Source: Arctopsyche grandis (taxonomy: Eukaryota; Arthropoda; Insecta; Trichoptera; Hydropsychidae). From it: a DNA stretch of 64,000 bases. The translations under genes and the position numbers were made by a program. Where the stretch lies: assembly GCF_051622035.1 (NCBI RefSeq), contig NC_135362.1, positions 25,009,001-25,073,000 of the forward strand, written 5' to 3'. Below, piece by piece: positions 60,251 through 64,000 of this stretch. Below the pieces are notes generated by a model. The model was not told the origin of the DNA. It searched no databases and saw only the letters and a program-made list of their open reading frames with translations. Within the stretch, counting starts at the first letter, position 1. Every line of letters starts with the position of its first letter.

Positions 60251-60276
60251 TCTGGTCCAGATATTTTATTTTATTT
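60236..60276. repeat. Palindrome at the junction of two element tails
   Basis: Perfect 20-bp arms around T60256, centre TATCTGGTCCAGATA, flanked by AAATAAAATAAAA-type and TTTTATTTTATTT-type tails. It marks the meeting of a plus-strand LINE tail and a minus-strand SINE tail. Confidence 0.9.
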
Positions 60277-60985
60277 TATTTCATAGGACATGTAACCTCG
60301 CCTTTGCAGATAGCTGCAAAGCGTCAATCAATCAATACAATATATAAGCATTTTATACATTGCGAATTCATACAAACATCCACAGTGACATCTATGGAGA
60401 AATGTTTGCAGCATTTTATAATGAAATTGGCGAACCTCAAAACGCTGAATAGCTTGAGATTAGCAAGAGAGATAGGAAAGGAGATGCCAATTTTACAGGA
60501 ACCGTTTCAATGAAAATCAGAAAAATTTGCAAACTCTGATAATAAATGAAATTAATGAGTATCAAATGAAGCTGTCCTCAGCATGATTGGGAGGGGCAGG
60601 GAACTTGTTTCTGTTATCAAGCGGAGAAAGACGGAGTACCGCGGACACATGATACGAGGACCAAAATACGAATTTCTCCGTTTGATAACCATGGAAAAAT
60701 ATAAGGTAGAAAATGGATTATCAGGAAGAAATTGTCTTGGCTTCGAAACATGCGTATGTGGACAGATATGAGCGCTGAAGATCTGTTTCGAGCCGCTGAA
60801 GACCGCTGCGAATATCTGCAAATAATCGACGAGGTGGTCGCCAACGGCTGGATGCGAACAGGATAATAAACGATTTACCTCGAGTAACAATCCAAGGTCT
60901 GGCCAACAGCGGCACTCTAGTGGGAATCGAACCCGTGACACTGCCCAAAAGCATTATATGCTCACCACTAGTCCACGTCGCTGGT
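60257..60985 (-). mobile_element. tRNA-derived SINE, head type 1, interrupted
   Basis: Body and tail lie at 60257-60546, the head at 60871-60985. The B-box GGTTCGATTCC (60933-60923) and A-box TGGACTAGTGG (60975-60965) are canonical on the minus strand. The interruption is an RTE fragment. Confidence 0.88.
60547..60870 (+). mobile_element. RTE-type LINE 3' fragment nested in a SINE
   Basis: The plus strand encodes VIKRRKTEYRGHMIRGPKYE, FLRLI and, after frameshifts, LRNMRMWTDMSAEDLFRAAE DRCEY before a stop, the C-terminal end of RTE-like reverse transcriptases. A 9-bp duplication GATAATAAA flanks it (60538-60546 and 60862-60870). Confidence 0.85.
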
Positions 60986-61007
60986 TATACATACATACAT
61001 AAATATA

Positions 61008-61155
61008 ATCCCCTCGCTAAAAAAGCAAAACTTCAAAATCAATCATACAACTTTTGAACAGCACCGCGCTTACAAACAAAGACGATGATTTATAAGCATC
61101 TGTGCTGGAACGAAATAAGATAATCGTAAGCCACGTCTCACATTAGACACTCAAC
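61008..61155 (+). promoter_or_regulatory. Core and proximal promoter of TIL gene 3
   Basis: CCCCTCGCTAAAAAAG at 61010, AATCATACAACTTTTG, TATAAG at 61091 and TAATCGTAAGCCACGTCTCA at 61121, all in the same order as in gene 2. The promoter itself appears intact. Confidence 0.7.
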
Positions 61156-61677
61156 ATGAATTCGATTACGATGATAATTTCTTATGTGTGTGTAAGCAAG
61201 TGCAGATGCAAACAAGGATTCGCCAGAGATTACAGAGGCGTCTGCATACCGACTAAATACTGTCCCGGTAACACAATCTGTCCGAAGAACGAAGTATACG
61301 ATATGCGAATTCCATCTTGTCCGAGACAGGCGACGTGTTCCAACCTTATCAATGAAGCGAACAGGTGCGGCGAAGATGAGGTCCCGACTTACATCCCAGC
61401 ATGCAGATGCAGACGAGGCTACGTCAGATCTGGGATAAGGTTGAATTGCATCCGTCCGAAAAATTGCATTTGCTATCAAAATAACACGATTATGGTCCAT
61501 TATCCCAACCCCTGTCCGGGAAATACCTGTCAACAGCCAGAATTTTCCAAATGTGATCTTGTGGGCAAAGAATGGGGATGTCAATGTATAGAAGGACATG
61601 TAAGGAAAAGCGAAGGCAGTTACGGGTGTATACCTTTGAGCGAATGTAAAAATGTTAAACCAGATCCTGAAGATTAG
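61156..61677 (+). pseudogene. TIL-domain inhibitor gene 3, N-terminally deleted
   Basis: A 173-residue frame, homologous to genes 1 and 2 from the second half of module 1 to the end. The first nine codons match the start of gene 1 (MNSITMII versus MNPTTVIL), then the frame jumps to YVCVSKCRCKQGFARDYRGV: an in-frame loss of 54 codons relative to gene 1. This removes most of the signal peptide and five of ten cysteines of module 1. Modules 2 and 3 are retained, except that the CC pair at the junction is now CIC. The rest of the frame is open and well conserved, so the deletion is recent, or the product has another role inside the cell. Called a pseudogene with reservation. Confidence 0.7.
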
Positions 61678-61708
61678 AAATTGTATTTTAACATTATATT
61701 ATATAATA

Positions 61709-62145
61709 TTTTATTTTATTTTATTTTATTGTCACAAATCAATACACACTCGCCATTACAGATTTGCTCCAATGCGACGGGTGTACGTTAATGAAATACA
61801 TAAACAATCAGAAATCAGAAATACAGTAATACATACATATACAATCAGAATATATAGAATATAACAATTAATCAGAAATAATAATCATAGTGACATCTAT
61901 GGATTTCAGATTACTGTGTATAATTAATACAAATTATACACAGGCAGATTTTTTGTGACAACAGGATTATATTTAATACCAATTTTCAGGAACCGTTTCA
62001 GCAATGATCAGATAAAATTGGCAAACTCTGATAGAGAAACGATCCATTTGGAGTCACAAAACCCCCAAATCTAACCAGCAGTGGCGAGGACACGAACCTA
62101 TGACCTCAGTGATGCTAAATATATACGCTATCACTAAGCCAAACT
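61709..62145 (-). mobile_element. tRNA-derived SINE, head type 1 variant, copy X2
   Basis: Its tail begins about 32 bp after the gene 3 stop codon. It is nearly identical to 57305-57745. It may supply or disrupt the 3' end of the gene 3 transcript. Confidence 0.88.
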
Positions 62146-62508
62146 GCTAAGCCAAACCAAACAAAAAGACAGTAAATATTTTTAAATGCAAGCATTTTAG
62201 CATAAATGATTTCAAACATTGTTAATCCTATTTTATCCCATTCTTTAAGACTGAGACTGAAGTTTTCTTTATAGTTGAGCATTGTAGTTGTCGTTTTATT
62301 GATTTTATAAGTATAAATTTTATTGTGACATGTTTTCAATATTTTAATTAATAAAATATATTATGATTTCATCTCGCAAATATAATTTCATCTCAAGAAA
62401 ATAAATTTTTTCATATTTTTTTTATCCAACTCTTTAAATCTACTTGCTGTTCTTACCGTCAACCAAGAAGTTAACCCTTCAAACTTAAATCATTAAATAT
62501 TTCAAATA
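62146..62508. other. No gene seen
   Basis: AT-rich DNA. Confidence 0.4.
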
Positions 62509-63190
62509 AGGGGGTATACTAGTCTATAAATTCGATTTTTTTTCATATTTTCAAATCTTAAACCTTTAAGAATATGTCATTAAGAGGGTTTTTCTAAATT
62601 CAAATTATTTTCGGAGATATAGCTGTTTTAGTAACGTGGCATCTAACCGGCGCGTAACTTTACCCGAAACTTTAAACGCGTTTTTCGAGACGGTTGACAT
62701 GATATCTCAAGTTCTACAGAACCAATTTACTTGAAATCTGGTGTGAGCTTTCTCTATACATTATCGCACGAACTAGAACTATAATAAAATTAAAATTTTT
62801 ACTATTTTTAAAAAATTCAGAAAAGTCAAAAAAACTGATCAAAATTGTCTTTTCATTTCAGACAGCCGCTATTTTGCGAAAAAAATAGCGGCTGGCTTTT
62901 CCGTAGATTGCAGCATTTGTTTTGATTAAGAATTAATTTGTTTTTTTTTTATATCAGATTACTAGGAGGGTTGCAATCGTGTCAACCAGGGCGCGCCATT
63001 TTTTTGAGACCCCTCACTTCATTACCTTATAACTTTATAGAATTTATTTTTTTCTGTGATTTTTTTTATGTATTCTTCAAACATTAATAAATATTTGGTA
63101 AAATAATGGCTCATAAAAATATTTTTTGTTTTTTTTTATTGCACCTCAAAAAATACCTACAATTCATGCCTCTAGACTAGAATACCCCCT
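62509..63190. mobile_element. DNA element with AGGGGGTAT ends, TA target
   Basis: The left end AGGGGGTATACTAGTCTATA and the complement of the right end AGGGGGTATTCTAGTCTAGA form inverted repeats of about 20 bp, with TA on both sides (62507-62508 and 63191-63192). Inside, AGCCGCTATTTT and its complement form a hairpin (62864-62893). No protein recognised. Confidence 0.75.
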
Positions 63191-63461
63191 TAAAGTTTAA
63201 CTTTTAATCATCCAATATATGTAAGTTATATACCATTCAATAGATACATATTTCCGTGTTTATTTTTAACTTTCAATGATATCAAAAAATAAATAAATTG
63301 GTGAATAAATGATAAACGATTTCAGGTACCAAGTTTGAAAGTTAGAGCCGATTCAAATTTAAATATGATATTTAGTATAAAAATAATTATTTGCAACAAT
63401 TTTTCTAGAGTTTGAGTCGCTCATTAATCTATTGAAACAAGTGTCAATTGAATCCCAATAA
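63191..63461. other. No gene; block shared with DNA downstream of gene 2
   Basis: At about 63408-63460, AGAGTTTGAG and ACAAGTGTCAAT match 57850-57900. Confidence 0.45.
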
Positions 63462-63640
63462 GCACAATATAAATATAATTATGCTAGAATGAAATTTACA
63501 CAAATGAAAAACTTTGCATTTTGCTATACATACGATTAAACAATAAAATAAATATGCACAGTATAAATATAATTATGCTAATATAAAATTTACACAAATG
63601 AAAAACTTTGCATTTTACTATATGATTAAACAATAAAATA
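63462..63640 (+). repeat. Tandem duplication, about 94 and 85 bp units
   Basis: Units start at 63462 and 63556: GCACA, TATAAATATAATTATGCTA, AAAAACTTTGCATTTT and CGATTAAACAATAAAATA are repeated in order. Confidence 0.9.
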
Positions 63641-64000
63641 ATTATGAATTACACAGTTAATTTTAATTCTACATATGCACAAAGAGTACCCAAAGTTACC
63701 AAAATAACATACATATATACATGTTTATTGAAAATTATACATATGATACTCGTAATACATATTTACATACATAAATCACACTCAAATTAAAACGTACTAT
63801 TAATCACACTCAAATTAAATATTTTACTCGAATTCATATAGCCATATTTACAAATTAATACTGAAAACACAAATGTCATCAACTATACTACATACATATG
63901 TACATATACAAATGTACATACATACATCGAAACCCCAAATATTCGCAAAAGTATCGTTAAAAATGCGTTTTTATTTTATTTTTTTGTTTTTTAATGTACA
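63641..64000. other. No gene seen
   Basis: AT-rich DNA with many ACATACATA/ATGTACAT words. Confidence 0.5.

Overview
The window is AT-rich eukaryotic DNA that reads as an insect genome, probably Lepidoptera or a close relative. The evidence is a cluster of secreted Cys-rich inhibitors resembling the moth inducible metalloproteinase inhibitor (IMPI), small Helitrons with TC...CTAG ends associated with microsatellites, RTE, Jockey and CR1-like LINE fragments, a short (TTAGG) run, and very long (TA)n tracts. The order-level assignment is an inference. No bacterial-style genes, rRNA, CRISPR array or authentic tRNA gene was seen.

Layout. From 1 to 52 kb the window is intergenic or intronic DNA packed with transposable elements. 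Helitrons lie at 696, 7797, 15735 and 41176. Two copies of a hAT-type MITE have 8-bp target duplications (23529 and 34874). A mariner-type MITE has perfect 28-bp ends (13410). A solo LTR lies at 23091, a Tigger/pogo remnant carries two nested insertions (33744-35179), and a hAT transposase relic lies at 49309. Three copies of a long foldback element (5024, 36577, 37466), many tRNA-derived SINEs and four 5'-truncated copies of one Jockey-type LINE are also present. The only candidate cellular coding sequence here is a short terminal exon on the minus strand at 26154-26220. GC-richer, single-copy-looking islands (for example 10480-10870, 12770-13150, 35380-35700, 42620-42970) may be regulatory DNA of a neighbouring gene.

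From 52 to 62 kb there is a tandem cluster of three intronless genes on the plus strand, each encoding TIL (trypsin-inhibitor-like) Cys-rich domains (52333-53016, 54389-55063, 61156-61677). Genes 1 and 2 have a signal peptide and three TIL-type modules with 26 cysteines. Gene 3 has lost 54 codons covering the signal-peptide cleavage region and half of module 1, so it is probably broken or not secreted. All three share a TATA box, a start-site-like motif and upstream blocks. In gene 3 the upstream blocks have been pushed apart by about 2.6 kb of inserted elements: a PIF/Harbinger-like transposon, a CR1-like LINE, and a SINE that itself holds an RTE fragment with a 9-bp target duplication.

Biologically, the coherent unit is a small family of secreted protease inhibitors, plausibly for immunity or for protecting secretions, copied in tandem and now being eroded by transposons. 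I found no clearly new molecular machine. The most informative items are the gene cluster with its paralogous empty site, the solo LTR with 25-bp CCAAT repeats, the hAT MITE pair, the foldback family and the circularly permuted satellite monomers.
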